A DNA stretch of 64,000 bases, taken from Campylobacter concisus UNSWCS (GTDB lineage Bacteria > Campylobacterota > Campylobacteria > Campylobacterales > Campylobacteraceae). The stretch lies in contig NZ_ANNG01000003.1 in the NCBI RefSeq assembly GCF_000466685.1, positions 28,442 to 92,441 on the forward strand, in the 5' to 3' direction. Below are positions 8,064-19,123 of the stretch, piece by piece (position 1 is the first letter of the stretch; each line of letters starts with the position of its first letter). The position numbers and the translations under genes were made by a program. The notes under the pieces are model-generated. The model was given only the letters and a program-made list of their open reading frames with translations, did not search any database and had not been told where the DNA came from.

Positions 8064-9022
8064 CAAGCAACCTCCCACAAAACGCCACTTTGCTTGATAT
8101 AGTTAAGCACGTTTTCTTTATCTTTTTCATCTATGTTTATGACAAGTGAGCCAAGGACGTTGTCATTTAGCTTCTCAAGCTTGCCCCAGACTATGTTAAA
8201 GTCGATATTTAGGCTTCTTGCCATGTGCGTGATCACGCTGTTTTGAGCCACTTCTTTTGGGAAAAATAGCCTAATATTTGTGCCAGTGCTTGGCAAAATT
8301 TCAACTTCGCCCAAAAACTCTTTCATCTTCTCATCTGGCTTTAAAAATAGCTCTTCGATGCTTCCAGAGCCTATGATCTTGCCGCCTTCTAGCAGTATCG
8401 CGCGTTTTGCGATCGATTTTACCACCTCCATCTCGTGCGTGACGATGACGACGCTGATGTCTAACTCTTTGTTTATCTTTTCAAGCAGCTCTAAAATTTG
8501 ATTTGTCGTGTTTGGATCAAGAGCCGAAGTCGCCTCGTCGCTTAGTAAAATTTTAGGATTTAAAGCAAGCGCTCTGGCGATCGCCACACGCTGTTTTTGA
8601 CCGCCACTTAGCTCGCTTGGATAGCTTTTTGCCTTGCTTTCAAGGCCGACTAAATTTAAAAGCTCTCTCACTCTTTTTTCAGTTTCATCGCTTTTGTAAC
8701 ACCAAAATTTAAGCGGAGTGGCGACGTTTTCAAAGACGTTTTTTCTAGCCATCAAGGCAAAATGCTGAAATATCATCCCAACATCTCGCCTTAAATGTCT
8801 CTGCTGTGTCTCATTTAAATTTTTTATCTCTTGATCAAAGACTTTTAGGCTGCCGCCTTGATAGCTTTCAAGTCCGTTTATGCACCTTAAAAGCGTTGAT
8901 TTGCCAGCACCGCTGTGCCCCACGATAGCAAAAATTTCGCCCTTTGCAACCTCTAAATTTACATCATAAAGGATCTGCGTATCACCATAAAATTTGCTTA
9001 AATTTTCTATTTTTATCACCAT
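8063..9022 (-). CDS. metN: Methionine ABC transporter ATP-binding protein
   Basis: About 319 aa. The nucleotide-binding domain has Walker A (GHSGAGKST), the ABC signature [15 protein letters not shown] and Walker B with [13 protein letters not shown]. After about residue 245 comes a NIL-type ACT-like domain, which in MetN binds methionine and inhibits transport when the cell is replete. The start at 9022 ([13 protein letters not shown]) has GGAG close upstream and lies inside the end of valS, overlapping it by 7 bp. It drives import through MetI/MetQ. Coupling to valS suggests the permease and ATPase share a transcript with the synthetase. Confidence 0.95.
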   Translation of the reverse strand: MVIKIENLSKFYGDTQILYDVNLEVAKGEIFAIVGHSGAGKSTLLRCINGLESYQGGSLKVFDQEIKNLNETQQRHLRRDVGMIFQHFALMARKNVFENVATPLKFWCYKSDETEKRVRELLNLVGLESKAKSYPSELSGGQKQRVAIARALALNPKILLSDEATSALDPNTTNQILELLEKINKELDISVVIVTHEMEVVKSIAKRAILLEGGKIIGSGSIEELFLKPDEKMKEFLGEVEILPSTGTNIRLFFPKEVAQNSVITHMARSLNIDFNIVWGKLEKLNDNVLGSLVINIDEKDKENVLNYIKQSGVLWEVA

Positions 9023-11643
9023 TTTTCTCCAAGAGCCTCTAGCTCTTCGCATACTTTTTTAAATTTAGCCTCAGCACTCTCTAGCGCCTCTTTGTTTGTC
9101 TCTATGACTTCTTTTGGTGCGTTTGCTACGAAATTTTGGTTATTTAGCATGCCTGAGAGCTTGGCTACCTCTTTTTCAAGCTTTGTCTTTTGAGACCTTA
9201 GCCTTGTGATGATACCGCTCATATCAAGCCCTTCAAGCGGGACAAATGCCTCTAAATTTTCGCTCACATCTCTTATTGAATTTTCGATCTTTTCATCTAC
9301 AAAGCCGATCTCCTCGCATTTTGCAAGCAGCTTGATATACTCTTTTACCTCGTCAAGATCTATTTTTTCGTTAAATTTAACAAAGGCTTTTGCGATCTTT
9401 GAGTTGCCAAGATCGATAGTAGCTTTTGCGCGGCGAATAGCCACGATCGCTTCGATAACTAACTCAAATTTCTTTTCAACTTCTAAATTTCGCTCTTTTA
9501 CCTCTGGATAGCTCATAACCATTATTGATTTTGCATTTTCAAGCTGTGTGCCGCTAAGCTCTTGAAATAGATACTCTGAGAGAAACGGCATGAAAGGATT
9601 TAGCAGCTTCATCGCCTCTTTAAATATACTTCCAAGCTCTTTTACGTTCGCTTTATCAGCCTTGCTAAGCTCGATGCCCCAGTCGCAAAACTCATCCCAA
9701 AGGAATTTATAAAGTGTGTTTGCAGCGTCGTTAAAGCGGTAGGCGTCGATGTTTTCACGCACCTCTCTCACGCACTCGTTAAAGCGGCTATTCATATAAA
9801 TTCCAAGCTTTGTTTGAAGCTTGATATCCTCTAAATTTGGAAATTTGCTCTCATTTAGCATGAGATATTTGCTCGCGTTATAAAGCTTGTTGGTGAAATT
9901 TCTTACCTGCTTCATCTTAGCGTCACTTAGCTTGATGTCGCGTCCTTGAACGGCTAGAAGCGTTAGCGTAAAGCGCAAGATATCGGCGCTATACTCATTT
10001 ATGCTATCAAGTGGGTCGATGACGTTGCCAAGGCTTTTGCTCATCTTTCTACCAAACTCATCTTTTACAAGCGCGTGCAGGTAGATGTCGTCAAATGGTA
10101 GCTTACCAAGGGCGTTTTCACCCTGAAACATCATCCTAGCAACCCAGAAAAATAATATATCAAAGCCAGTGATTAGTAGGTTGTTTGGATAAAATTCAGC
10201 CAAATCGCCTTCAAACCATTTTTCATTTTTTAGCTCATTTTCATTGCCCCAGCCAAGCGTGCTAAATGGCCAAAGACCAGAGCTAAACCACGTATCTAGC
10301 ACGTCTGGGTCTTGGTGGATGTTTTTACTTTTGCACTTTTTGCACTCGCACGGCTCTCCCTCGTCAGCCCACATGTGACCGCAATCATCGCAGTAAAATA
10401 CTGGAATTTGATGCCCCCACCAAAGCTGGCGTGAGATACACCAGTCTCTTAGCTCTCTCATCCACGCGTTAAAGCTGTTTATCCAGTGTGGCGAGTAAAA
10501 TTTAGCAAGACCCTCTGAGACTTTTTGTATCGCTTCGTCTGCGATCTCTTTTTTTACAAACCACTGCTTCGAGATGTATGGCTCGACGACGTTTTTGCAG
10601 CGGTAGCAGTAGCCTACTTGGTTTTCGTAGTCTTCTATCTTTTCAACATTGCCAAGTTTTTCAAGCTCGGCTACTACGATATCTCTAGCCTCAAGCCTCT
10701 CAAGTCCTGCAAATTTATCGCACTTGTCGTTTAAGATGCCCTTTTCGTCAAAGACAGTGATAAACTCAAGGTTGTGTTTTTTGCCAACCTCGTAGTCGTT
10801 TTGATCGTGCGCAGGCGTGACCTTAACAAGGCCTGTTCCAAACTCCATATCAACATGCTCGTCTGCGATGATCTCAATCTCTCTGTTTATGATAGGTAGC
10901 ACAACTTTTTTGCCGATTAAATTTTTATAGCGCTCGTCGTTTGGATTTACCATTACGGCCGTATCGCCAAAATATGTTTCTGGTCTGGTGGTCGCAACAA
11001 CAACAAATTCGCTCGGCTTGTCTGCAAAGTAGTATCTCAAATGATAAAGCTTGCCTTTATTTTCCTTGTGTTCAACCTCGATGTCAGAGAGTGCGCCATC
11101 GTGCGTACACCAATTTATCATGTAGTTTTTCTGGACTATTAGCCCTTTGTCGTATAAATTTACAAAGGCTTTTTTCACAGCTTTTCTTAAACCCTCATCC
11201 ATAGTAAATCTCTGGCGTGACCAAGCCGGAGTGATGCCAAGTTTTCGCATTTGATGAACGATCATGCCGCCACTTTTTTCTTTCCACTCCCACACTTTTT
11301 CTACAAATTTCTCACGGCCAAGCTCTTCTTTTTTGATCCCTTGAGCTAAAAGCTGCTTTTCAACGACGTTTTGAGTAGCGATACCAGCGTGATCAAGCCC
11401 TGGCTGCCAAAGTGTCTTGTAGCCGTCCATCCTCTTGTAGCGAGTCACGATATCTTGAAGTGTGAAGGTTAGGGCGTGTCCGATGTGAAGCGAGCCAGTC
11501 ACGTTTGGAGGTGGCATCATAATGCAAAATTTACGTCCATCTTTTTGGATATCTTTGTTTGCGTCTATCTCGAAATATCCGCGTTCTTCCCAAATTTTAT
11601 AAAATTTGTCTTCTATCTCTTTTGCATTGTAAAATTCTGCCAC
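9016..11643 (-). CDS. valS: Valyl-tRNA synthetase
   Basis: 875 aa, a normal length. It charges tRNA-Val with valine and edits threonine. Class I motifs are present: HIGH as [15 protein letters not shown] (residues 43-57) and KMSKS as [15 protein letters not shown] (near 525). The editing domain ([17 protein letters not shown]) and a cysteine-rich zinc-like insert ([19 protein letters not shown]) are visible, followed by the anticodon-binding region and a C-terminal coiled coil ([20 protein letters not shown]). The start codon is GTG at 11643, decided by AGGAG 6 nt upstream. It heads the run valS-metN-metI. Confidence 0.97.
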   Translation of the reverse strand: MAEFYNAKEIEDKFYKIWEERGYFEIDANKDIQKDGRKFCIMMPPPNVTGSLHIGHALTFTLQDIVTRYKRMDGYKTLWQPGLDHAGIATQNVVEKQLLAQGIKKEELGREKFVEKVWEWKEKSGGMIVHQMRKLGITPAWSRQRFTMDEGLRKAVKKAFVNLYDKGLIVQKNYMINWCTHDGALSDIEVEHKENKGKLYHLRYYFADKPSEFVVVATTRPETYFGDTAVMVNPNDERYKNLIGKKVVLPIINREIEIIADEHVDMEFGTGLVKVTPAHDQNDYEVGKKHNLEFITVFDEKGILNDKCDKFAGLERLEARDIVVAELEKLGNVEKIEDYENQVGYCYRCKNVVEPYISKQWFVKKEIADEAIQKVSEGLAKFYSPHWINSFNAWMRELRDWCISRQLWWGHQIPVFYCDDCGHMWADEGEPCECKKCKSKNIHQDPDVLDTWFSSGLWPFSTLGWGNENELKNEKWFEGDLAEFYPNNLLITGFDILFFWVARMMFQGENALGKLPFDDIYLHALVKDEFGRKMSKSLGNVIDPLDSINEYSADILRFTLTLLAVQGRDIKLSDAKMKQVRNFTNKLYNASKYLMLNESKFPNLEDIKLQTKLGIYMNSRFNECVREVRENIDAYRFNDAANTLYKFLWDEFCDWGIELSKADKANVKELGSIFKEAMKLLNPFMPFLSEYLFQELSGTQLENAKSIMVMSYPEVKERNLEVEKKFELVIEAIVAIRRAKATIDLGNSKIAKAFVKFNEKIDLDEVKEYIKLLAKCEEIGFVDEKIENSIRDVSENLEAFVPLEGLDMSGIITRLRSQKTKLEKEVAKLSGMLNNQNFVANAPKEVIETNKEALESAEAKFKKVCEELEALGEKW

Positions 11644-11733
11644 TTTTATCTCCTCAGTTTCGTTTAAAAAATGCTTAATGTTATCTAAAATTTGTTTAAA
11701 AAAATCTTTGCAAAAGTGGGGAAATATGGGCTT

Positions 11734-11751
11734 GGGGCGGTTAAACGCCCC
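11734..11751 (-). terminator. Hairpin after the alpha-2-macroglobulin gene
   Basis: GGGGCG and CGCCCC form a 6-bp GC stem with a 6-nt loop, starting 14 bp past the stop at 11765 on the minus strand. The tail lacks a clear T-run, so it is a likely but imperfect terminator for the pbpC transcript. Confidence 0.5.
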
Positions 11752-11764
11752 GAAGTTTAAATAG

Positions 11765-14700
11765 CTATTTGACGTTAAAGCTTCTCACGGCTAGGTCGTA
11801 GTCGTTTTGTCTTTCGTTATACATATTTTCAGTTGTGACTGCACCAAGCGAGCATTTACCGCCAAGTCTTACTCTATAAGGTGTGTAAAGCACGGCGTCT
11901 TTTTCGTCGCTACTTAGTGTGTAAAAGCTTAGCACACGGTCATCTTTTATGCTTTTATACTCTACTTGCAAGCTGTTTTTTAAGCTCTTGCTAAAGTTGC
12001 TTAAATTTTCATTTATCGGCTCAAAGCAGCTACTTACGATCTCGTTTATAACGCCGTTTTTAACCATTGTTTTTGAGTTTATCACCACTTTTGAGTAGAT
12101 GACGTCATTTACTTTTAGGCTGTCAAGACCCAGCTCTTTGCCTTTTTCATCAACAAAAACGCGGTAGATATCAAGCTCTTTTGGCTCGATTTTGTGTTTA
12201 ATCTCAAGCGGCAAGTAAGCGTAGCTTAAGATAGTTGCATAAAGCTTATTTGAGCCTAGTGGAGTGATGCTAAATTCGCCATTTTTTGTAGTAAATGACG
12301 TGCTTAAAAGACCGTCAAATTCTTTACTTTCGCCGTTGTAGCTAAGCTTAAATTTGTTATTTTTCTCGCCGCTATCTTTGCCAAAGTAGGCATTTAGCGC
12401 TCTTAGCGTAAATGCACGCTCCTGCGTTGAGCTTAGCTCATTTAAATTTACTATCAAGAAATTTGCAAGGTCGTCTGAGTAGTCGTTTTTCTCAAAGTAT
12501 TTTGCGTGCAGATACAAGATAAAGGCGTTATCTCTTACTTTTGAGCTAAAATCAGATGGATTTTCTTCGCTTGTTTTAGCATTTTTGATATCTTTTAGCG
12601 CGACTTTTGCCTCGTCATTTAAGCCGTTTAGCTTTAAAGCCGCTGCCATTAGGTATTTACTTAGTGCTGTTTTATTGTAGGCTTTGTCGTCATAAATTTT
12701 ATTTAAAACCGATCTATCAGCCATATTTACACGTGAGCTTACATAAAGGGCGTAAAGTGCCTCAAGGTCATTGTTTGCGTATTTTAAGAGCGAATTTAGA
12801 GCATTTTGTTTGACGCCTTTGCTTACTTCATATCCAGCCTCACTAAGATCAAGAAGCACGTCTGTTGCAAAGATACTTGCAAACGCGTTTGTCTCGCCTA
12901 GATCGCTCCAGTAGCCAAAGCTGCCATCTGGCTTTTGCATCTTAGTTAGCTCATCTATGCCGCTTGCGATAAATCTCTTTTGATCGCTTTTTTCAAGCTC
13001 ATCTTTTGGTTTTAAATTTAAAAGTGCAAGCAGTCTTGAGCTTCTTTGCTCCGCGCATCCGTAAGGATACTCTACTAAATTCTTTGAAGCTGCTAAAAGA
13101 ACGCTTGAGACCGAGCTTGAGGCATCAACGCTCACATCGTGGTAGCCTTTTGGTAGTGAAATTTTACTCTCTTTGTCAAAGACGCTGCTCTTTGCGTAGG
13201 TGCTGATCGTATAAGGGCTAACGACGTCTAGTAAATTTTGAAGCGTTTTTGAGCTATTTTTGTCGCTTATTGTGACATTGTATTCGCCAGCACCTGTTTC
13301 AAGGGCTGAAATTTTAAGTACAAATGCCTTGTTTTCAAACGGCTTTAGGTTGGCATTTTCTTGCGTTTTGATGTTTAAATTTTTACTTGATGCTACATTT
13401 ATAGTAAGGTTTTTGTCCGTATTTGTCGTATTTATGAGCCTTAAGTTTGCGCTTAATTCATCGCCTTTTAAAAGATAGATCAAAGCACTTGGCTTAATGA
13501 TCACATCATCTTTTACTTTTATCTCGCTATTTACGGCGTTCATTGCAGTTGCGTCATTTGCCACAGCATCTACTCTAATGGCGCCGTCAAAGCCATTTGG
13601 CGTTTTAAACTCGTAAGAAATTTCGCCTTTGTCGTCTGCTTGAAGGCTTACTAAATTTGCATAAGTTTTTACATTTTTGCTATCAACTGGGCTTGCATGC
13701 TTTGCCATTTTTGCAGCCACTGCCATCGCCGCAGCATCACCACCAAAGCTTAGCGTTTTGCCCTCGACCTTGTAATTTGTGAGCATATTATATATGTCGT
13801 AGTCAAAGACGCCATCAGGTAAAATTTTGTCAAAAAACTTAAGCGGATCGGCTGGTTTTTGCGAAGTGATATCAAGCACACCAACATCTGTGATAAATAA
13901 ATTGACATAAGCTTTTGGCTTTGTTTTTAGTGAAATTTTGATATTTTCATCGCTCTTTGCGCTTTTTGGCGCTTCTAAGCTAAGATCTATCTTTCTTGAA
14001 GATTTATCGCCGTTTGCATAGACCTTGCCGTAGGTTCTAAACGGAGTTAGTCCAGCGTCAGTCATGCGGTAGATATTTGCACTCACGTAAAGGCCATTAA
14101 AGTCAAAGTCAAGTTTAAATTTAACATTTGCTGAGTTGTTTTTGATCTTGATGACCTTGTAGGCTTTGACACCTGCGTCCTCAAGCGTGACAAGCGCGAT
14201 GCCTTCTTTTATCGCTGAGCTGATATCTGCGCTTAGCTCGTCGCCTTTTTTATAGACGCTTTTGTTTAGTTTTATCTGAGACTTGCTAAGCTCTTTTGTA
14301 GGCGCTAGGGTTGAGTAGTTGTAGCCGCTTACATCGATGTCTAGGCTCGTGCTTGCGCCACTTACTAAATTTGTAGCGGTGATGACGTATGAGCCACTTT
14401 GCGTAAATTTATAGCTAAACTCGCCACTATTTTTATAAAAACTATCCACGTCTTCAAGCGTTTGGATCCATTTTATATAGCCATTTGCGTCCCTTTGATA
14501 CTGCCATGTGACACGTTTTATATCAAATTTCAAATTTGACTTCACTGCCTTTTGGCTTGGCATATCAACAACGACTGTTCTTATCTTTACATCTTCGTTT
14601 GGATCAGCAAATGCCGTGCTAGCAGCGATGCCAACCATATCTTTGTAAGGATAGAGTGTAAAGCTTTTTGCGTCACTTACATTTTTGCCATCGTCATTTA

Positions 14701-16888
14701 CGTTGAAATTTATGACGCCTTTTATGATAGAAGGTGCGTTTTTGGTGTTAAAGCTAAGATCTATCATCTGGCTTGATTTGCCATCTTTTGAAAGAGTTAG
14801 ATCATTTTCTATGCTTGGATAAGCAGCCGCTTTTAGGGTGTCATTTTTAAATTTATACTCTTTAAATTCGCTATTTTTATACTCATCGTCAAAGAAGCTA
14901 ACCTGCATACTGCCAGCTAAGTCGCTAGCTGCTCCGCCAAAGAGGTAGCTACTTGTTAAATTTACCTTTACTAGCTCGTTTGCAAAGAATTTATCAGCGT
15001 CTATGGCTATGTCATTTTTTATCTTGTTTGGCACGAAGCTCTCGACGTAAAATGGCACACTCGCTATCACTTTGCTAGCGTAGATTATCTGCATGTTAAA
15101 TCTACCGCTTAGATCGCTTAAAATTTCTTTTTCAAAATTTATCATGCCAACATCATTTGTATTTTGCGTGATTTGGGCGCTACTTTTGCCTTGCGGATCG
15201 ATAAATTTGATCTTAACTGGCATATTTTTAAGCGGGTTAAAGTCCCTATCTCTTAGATAAATAGCACCTTTTAAGCTCTCGTTTGGTCTTATGATATTTG
15301 AGGCAAAATGCGTGTAAGCATCAATGCTCTCGCTTGGATTTTGACTGATGAGCTTTGCCTCATTTAGCGCTTCGCCATCTTTTATGATGAGGAAATTTTG
15401 CTCCTTGCCAAGTGAGACGACGACTGATGAGATCTCTTTGCAGATATCTTTTTTGTTAAATTTAAATACACCAACATCATTTGTCGCGCCAACTGCGATC
15501 TCTTCGTTTCTTTTGCCATAAATTTTTACATTTGCGTTTGGCAGCATTGTGTTTTCGCCGAGGCGGTTTGCAAAGACGAAAATTTCATCCTTGCCAAGCT
15601 TTGCATTTATGGCGATGTCGCTTAGATAGACGACCTTTGAGACGCTCTTATCTTTGCCGTAGTTTAAGCTTATCTTATAAACTCCGTCTCCTGCTCCTGC
15701 AAAGTCAAGCTTGATCTTATTTAGTGAAATTTCATTTAATGCACCCTCTAGCTTGTAACTTTTGTTTGCTACTTTTGAGCTAAAGTTGCTTAGATCTTCG
15801 CTAGTGTCGTTGAAATTTAAAAAGTATCTAAAATTTTGATCGCTTAACTTTTCAACGCTTACATTTAGCTCAGGTAAATTTGCACTTCTAATGCCGATCT
15901 CGCCAACGCTTGAGATATAAGGCTCTTCATTTGTGAAATTTGCAAATGGAGTGAAGTTACTAGCGACCACCTCATAGGTTTTAGCCTCCCTTACGACATT
16001 TCTATCATCTCCAAAGCCTGACTTTATCGTGATCTCGTAGCTATTTTGTGGCTTAAACTCATCGCTTGTGATATCGATGTAATAATCATACCCATCAAGC
16101 TCAGAATTTGGCGCGCCATTTTCATCATCATTTTTATATGCCACGTCGCTTATGCTAAAGCTTTTTACGCCTTTTATCTTTATAAATTTCTTTAGATTAT
16201 TATCATCACTTAGCCACTCTTTTAGATAAATTCTAAATGCCAAGATGCCATTATCTAGGCTTACTGGATAAATTTTAGCTATCTCAAAGCTTTTAGCTTC
16301 AGCGCTTATATTTACGCTCTCATCGCTTGCTTGCTCGCTAAATTTCACCACGCCATCGCCTGCAAGCTTAGCGCCAAATTTACTCTCAAAATTTTCTCCA
16401 AACTCAAAAGTAGGCTCGCTTATATTTTTATCAAGATCAAGCTCAAAGCTGTTTTGAGAGAGTTGCAAGGCATTAAAGCTTGCACCTTTTACGGCTATTT
16501 TTTTCACAAGCTCTTCACTAACTTCGTCATTAAATTTAAGGATAAATTTGCTATCAGTGAGCTTTTCTATCTTCTCAAGCGCAAATTCTTTCGTCTCAAA
16601 GCTAGCGCTGCTGCCATTTTCTAACTTACAGCTGTATTCAGCACCTGCGTGCATATCTTTTGTAAAAAGCGTAAGGCTTTGAGCGTTAAATTTCACCGTG
16701 CCACTTAGTGCTGGCTCGCACGAGATAAGCTTTTTCTCGCTTAGCGTGCCTATGAGATTTTTGCTAACATCATCTTCTAGTCCAAATTCCACGCTTAAAG
16801 GCGACTTTACCTCGGCGGTGCCATTTAGACTTAAAGCATATAAATTTACTGCTCCTAAAAGTGCTAGAAGTAGCGCTTTTTGCTGCAT
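11765..16888 (-). CDS. Bacterial alpha-2-macroglobulin (YfhM-like) with thioester motif
   Basis: 1707 aa. Bacterial alpha-2-macroglobulins are periplasmic protease traps: a host or rival protease cuts the bait region, the internal thioester is exposed and the protease is bound. The thioester motif is intact in YPYGCAEQRSSRLLALL (about residue 1280), where Cys and Gln form the bond. The preceding two thirds look like repeated beta-sandwich (MG) domains, and an alpha-helical thioester domain follows (KPDGSFGYWSD). The signal sequence MQQKALLLALLGAVNLYA lacks a lipobox cysteine, unlike the E. coli protein. pbpC ends one base upstream, the classical partner, which fits protection or repair of the cell wall after breach. 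The AAGGAG ribosome site lies in the end of pbpC. Confidence 0.92.
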   Translation of the reverse strand: MQQKALLLALLGAVNLYALSLNGTAEVKSPLSVEFGLEDDVSKNLIGTLSEKKLISCEPALSGTVKFNAQSLTLFTKDMHAGAEYSCKLENGSSASFETKEFALEKIEKLTDSKFILKFNDEVSEELVKKIAVKGASFNALQLSQNSFELDLDKNISEPTFEFGENFESKFGAKLAGDGVVKFSEQASDESVNISAEAKSFEIAKIYPVSLDNGILAFRIYLKEWLSDDNNLKKFIKIKGVKSFSISDVAYKNDDENGAPNSELDGYDYYIDITSDEFKPQNSYEITIKSGFGDDRNVVREAKTYEVVASNFTPFANFTNEEPYISSVGEIGIRSANLPELNVSVEKLSDQNFRYFLNFNDTSEDLSNFSSKVANKSYKLEGALNEISLNKIKLDFAGAGDGVYKISLNYGKDKSVSKVVYLSDIAINAKLGKDEIFVFANRLGENTMLPNANVKIYGKRNEEIAVGATNDVGVFKFNKKDICKEISSVVVSLGKEQNFLIIKDGEALNEAKLISQNPSESIDAYTHFASNIIRPNESLKGAIYLRDRDFNPLKNMPVKIKFIDPQGKSSAQITQNTNDVGMINFEKEILSDLSGRFNMQIIYASKVIASVPFYVESFVPNKIKNDIAIDADKFFANELVKVNLTSSYLFGGAASDLAGSMQVSFFDDEYKNSEFKEYKFKNDTLKAAAYPSIENDLTLSKDGKSSQMIDLSFNTKNAPSIIKGVINFNVNDDGKNVSDAKSFTLYPYKDMVGIAASTAFADPNEDVKIRTVVVDMPSQKAVKSNLKFDIKRVTWQYQRDANGYIKWIQTLEDVDSFYKNSGEFSYKFTQSGSYVITATNLVSGASTSLDIDVSGYNYSTLAPTKELSKSQIKLNKSVYKKGDELSADISSAIKEGIALVTLEDAGVKAYKVIKIKNNSANVKFKLDFDFNGLYVSANIYRMTDAGLTPFRTYGKVYANGDKSSRKIDLSLEAPKSAKSDENIKISLKTKPKAYVNLFITDVGVLDITSQKPADPLKFFDKILPDGVFDYDIYNMLTNYKVEGKTLSFGGDAAAMAVAAKMAKHASPVDSKNVKTYANLVSLQADDKGEISYEFKTPNGFDGAIRVDAVANDATAMNAVNSEIKVKDDVIIKPSALIYLLKGDELSANLRLINTTNTDKNLTINVASSKNLNIKTQENANLKPFENKAFVLKISALETGAGEYNVTISDKNSSKTLQNLLDVVSPYTISTYAKSSVFDKESKISLPKGYHDVSVDASSSVSSVLLAASKNLVEYPYGCAEQRSSRLLALLNLKPKDELEKSDQKRFIASGIDELTKMQKPDGSFGYWSDLGETNAFASIFATDVLLDLSEAGYEVSKGVKQNALNSLLKYANNDLEALYALYVSSRVNMADRSVLNKIYDDKAYNKTALSKYLMAAALKLNGLNDEAKVALKDIKNAKTSEENPSDFSSKVRDNAFILYLHAKYFEKNDYSDDLANFLIVNLNELSSTQERAFTLRALNAYFGKDSGEKNNKFKLSYNGESKEFDGLLSTSFTTKNGEFSITPLGSNKLYATILSYAYLPLEIKHKIEPKELDIYRVFVDEKGKELGLDSLKVNDVIYSKVVINSKTMVKNGVINEIVSSCFEPINENLSNFSKSLKNSLQVEYKSIKDDRVLSFYTLSSDEKDAVLYTPYRVRLGGKCSLGAVTTENMYNERQNDYDLAVRSFNVK

Positions 16889-16889
16889 T

Positions 16890-19058
16890 TTATCTCCTTA
16901 GTTTTATTGTTATTTCACTTTGATTTGAGTTTTGATCAAGGCATTTTAAAGTGTGCTCGCCAAGAGTTAGATCTAGCCTTTTTTCGCTCGCGTTTTCTAT
17001 CTTAGAAAAGTTCAAATCATCCACTTTCAGGTAAATTTCATCACCTAAAAACGCGTAGCATTTTAGCATAATTTGTGTTACATTTTCATCTGTCACAATC
17101 TCTTCGCCGTCATACGGATAGGCAAAGACTGGCTTTTTATCTTTAAAAACTTCAGCACAAGGGCTATTTTTGACCTCGTCTTTGTCTAAAAAGCCATTTT
17201 TTATCAAAAACTCAAGCTCCTCGCCTCTTAAACTCTCGCACTTATCTTGCAGTTTAACTCCAACTATCCTATCATCAAGCGCCGTTTTTTTGCACGTCTC
17301 ATAACTAAAAGCATCAAGGCAGGTTGGCACTTTTTCGATGCCCTCTGGCTCGCTCATAAACTCTAAATTTTGCCTTTGCGCTGTGATCTTAAACATGTCA
17401 AAAACGATTTTTGAAACGTCATTTAGCCCAGTTAGTTTGTCAGTTTTTTCGGCGTTAAAGTTGCCCACCCAGACGGCTATTGTGTAGTCTTCATCAACTC
17501 CTATGGCGTAAAGATCGCGTGAGTTTGCACTTGTGCCTGTTTTAAAGGCGATCTTTGGCGTGTTTTGCGCGTATTGCCAAGCATTTTTTAGATACGACCT
17601 TGAGGCCTCGCTCATCATTTTGGCGGTTAGATATGCGCTTTGAGGCGAGATGAGGGTTATATTTTTATCTTCATTTTTGTAGTTTTTGCCAGCAAACTCA
17701 AGTGGCCTATAAACCCCGCCATTTGCGTATATCGTATAAAGATGCGCAAGATCAAGCAGGCTCATCTCAGCACTGCCTAAAACTATCGAAGAGCCGTAAA
17801 ACTCCTTGTTTTCATCAACTAAATTTACCTTTTCAAGCAGCTCATAAAGTGAGTTGTCTTTTAGCTTTAAGTCTAAATTTATAACTGGGATATTGAGGCT
17901 AAAATTTAGAGCGTCCTTTGCGCTTACAAGCCCTAAAAAGTCATTACTAAAGTTCTTTGGCACATATTCATTCAGATAAATTTGTGTATCGATTAGCTGT
18001 GAGCTTGGCGTGATAAGCCCACTATCAAGCGCAAGCGAGTAGATAAAAGGCTTTAGCGTGCTGCCGGTGTTTCGCTTCATATTTAGGGCTGAGTTTTTGC
18101 CATCACGTGCGCGCTCATCGTGTGAGCCGATAAAGGCAACAACGCTCATTTTTTTGTTGTCGATGACCACGGCAGCGGCGTTGTTTGCGTTTTTAGCCTT
18201 TAGTGAAAACATCGCATCTTTTAAAATTTTAAGCATATCTTTTTGCAAATTTAGATCCAAACTCGCCTTTGAAATTTGGTTTTTAAAAGCGACATTTGCG
18301 TAGTCGCTAGCATTTACGACGGCTCTTATCCTTACATTTTTAAATGGCTCAGCTTGAGCTCTTTTAAATGCGCTAAGATCGATTAAATTTGCCTTATAAA
18401 GCATCTTTATGACCCTGTTTTTTAGGGCATTTATGTTTGAAACTCTATCAAGTCTATTTTTATTTGGATTTTTGGGTATTGTGCTTAAAAGTGCGGCCTG
18501 AGCGTAGCTAAGCTCATTTAGCTCCTTGCCAAAGTAAAAGAAGCTTGCCGCCTTTGCACCCTCGATATTGCCGCCATAAGGGGCTAAATTTAGGTATAAA
18601 TTTAAAATTTCATCCTTGCTAAAGTGAAGTTCAAGCTGAAATGCTCTAAAAATTTCTCTTATCTTATTTTTATAGCTCCTATCACTTGGCTCAAGCATTC
18701 TTGCAACTTGCATCGTGATAGTGCTAGCTCCTATGCGGTTGTCGCTTTTTATGTTGTGAAAAAATGCTCTAAAAATGGAGGCAAAATTTACGCCAAAATG
18801 GTAGTAAAAGTATCTATCCTCAAAGAGCACGACGCATTGTTTTAGCGAGTTTGGGAAGCTTTGCTCGTGAAATCTCCAAATTCCGTCGCTACTAAGCTTC
18901 ATATTTATGATCTCGCCATTTTTATCAAGCAAAATTTTGGCTTCGTCTTTTTTGAGCGCATCTAAATTTAGTGGATAAATTTGATCCAGTATCAAAAAAA
19001 TAGCAACCATTAGAGCCGAAAATAGGGCAAGAAATTTTAGAAATTTAAACTTTTTCAT
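16890..19058 (-). CDS. pbpC: Penicillin-binding protein 1C (class A, bifunctional)
   Basis: 722 aa, anchored by an N-terminal helix (residues 8-26). The glycosyltransferase domain shows the lipid II polymerase motifs EDRYFYYHFGVN and STITMQVARML. The transpeptidase domain has SxxK in GSTLKPF, SxN in NFSLNIPV and KTG in AFKTGTSANSRD, so both activities look intact. The C-terminal region resembles the PBP1C-specific beta domain, with FAYPYDGEEI. It is a single-base neighbour of the alpha-2-macroglobulin gene and almost certainly co-transcribed. The -10 box sits only 8 nt before the ATG, so the mRNA may be leaderless. Confidence 0.95.
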   Translation of the reverse strand: MKKFKFLKFLALFSALMVAIFLILDQIYPLNLDALKKDEAKILLDKNGEIINMKLSSDGIWRFHEQSFPNSLKQCVVLFEDRYFYYHFGVNFASIFRAFFHNIKSDNRIGASTITMQVARMLEPSDRSYKNKIREIFRAFQLELHFSKDEILNLYLNLAPYGGNIEGAKAASFFYFGKELNELSYAQAALLSTIPKNPNKNRLDRVSNINALKNRVIKMLYKANLIDLSAFKRAQAEPFKNVRIRAVVNASDYANVAFKNQISKASLDLNLQKDMLKILKDAMFSLKAKNANNAAAVVIDNKKMSVVAFIGSHDERARDGKNSALNMKRNTGSTLKPFIYSLALDSGLITPSSQLIDTQIYLNEYVPKNFSNDFLGLVSAKDALNFSLNIPVINLDLKLKDNSLYELLEKVNLVDENKEFYGSSIVLGSAEMSLLDLAHLYTIYANGGVYRPLEFAGKNYKNEDKNITLISPQSAYLTAKMMSEASRSYLKNAWQYAQNTPKIAFKTGTSANSRDLYAIGVDEDYTIAVWVGNFNAEKTDKLTGLNDVSKIVFDMFKITAQRQNLEFMSEPEGIEKVPTCLDAFSYETCKKTALDDRIVGVKLQDKCESLRGEELEFLIKNGFLDKDEVKNSPCAEVFKDKKPVFAYPYDGEEIVTDENVTQIMLKCYAFLGDEIYLKVDDLNFSKIENASEKRLDLTLGEHTLKCLDQNSNQSEITIKLRR

Positions 19059-19065
19059 TCGCGTG

Positions 19066-19097
19066 ATTATAGCTGTTAAAGTTTAAGTAGCTATAAT
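19066..19097. promoter_or_regulatory. Divergent promoters with mirrored -10 boxes (pbpC / helicase)
   Basis: TATAAT occurs on the minus strand at 19066-19071 (towards pbpC) and on the plus strand at 19092-19097 (towards the helicase). The boxes form the ends of a perfect 9-bp inverted repeat, ATTATAGCT (19066-19074) and AGCTATAAT (19089-19097), separated by 14 bp. Confidence 0.6.
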
Positions 19098-19123
19098 TAG
19101 GCCTTTTTAAAAAAGAGGAAGAC

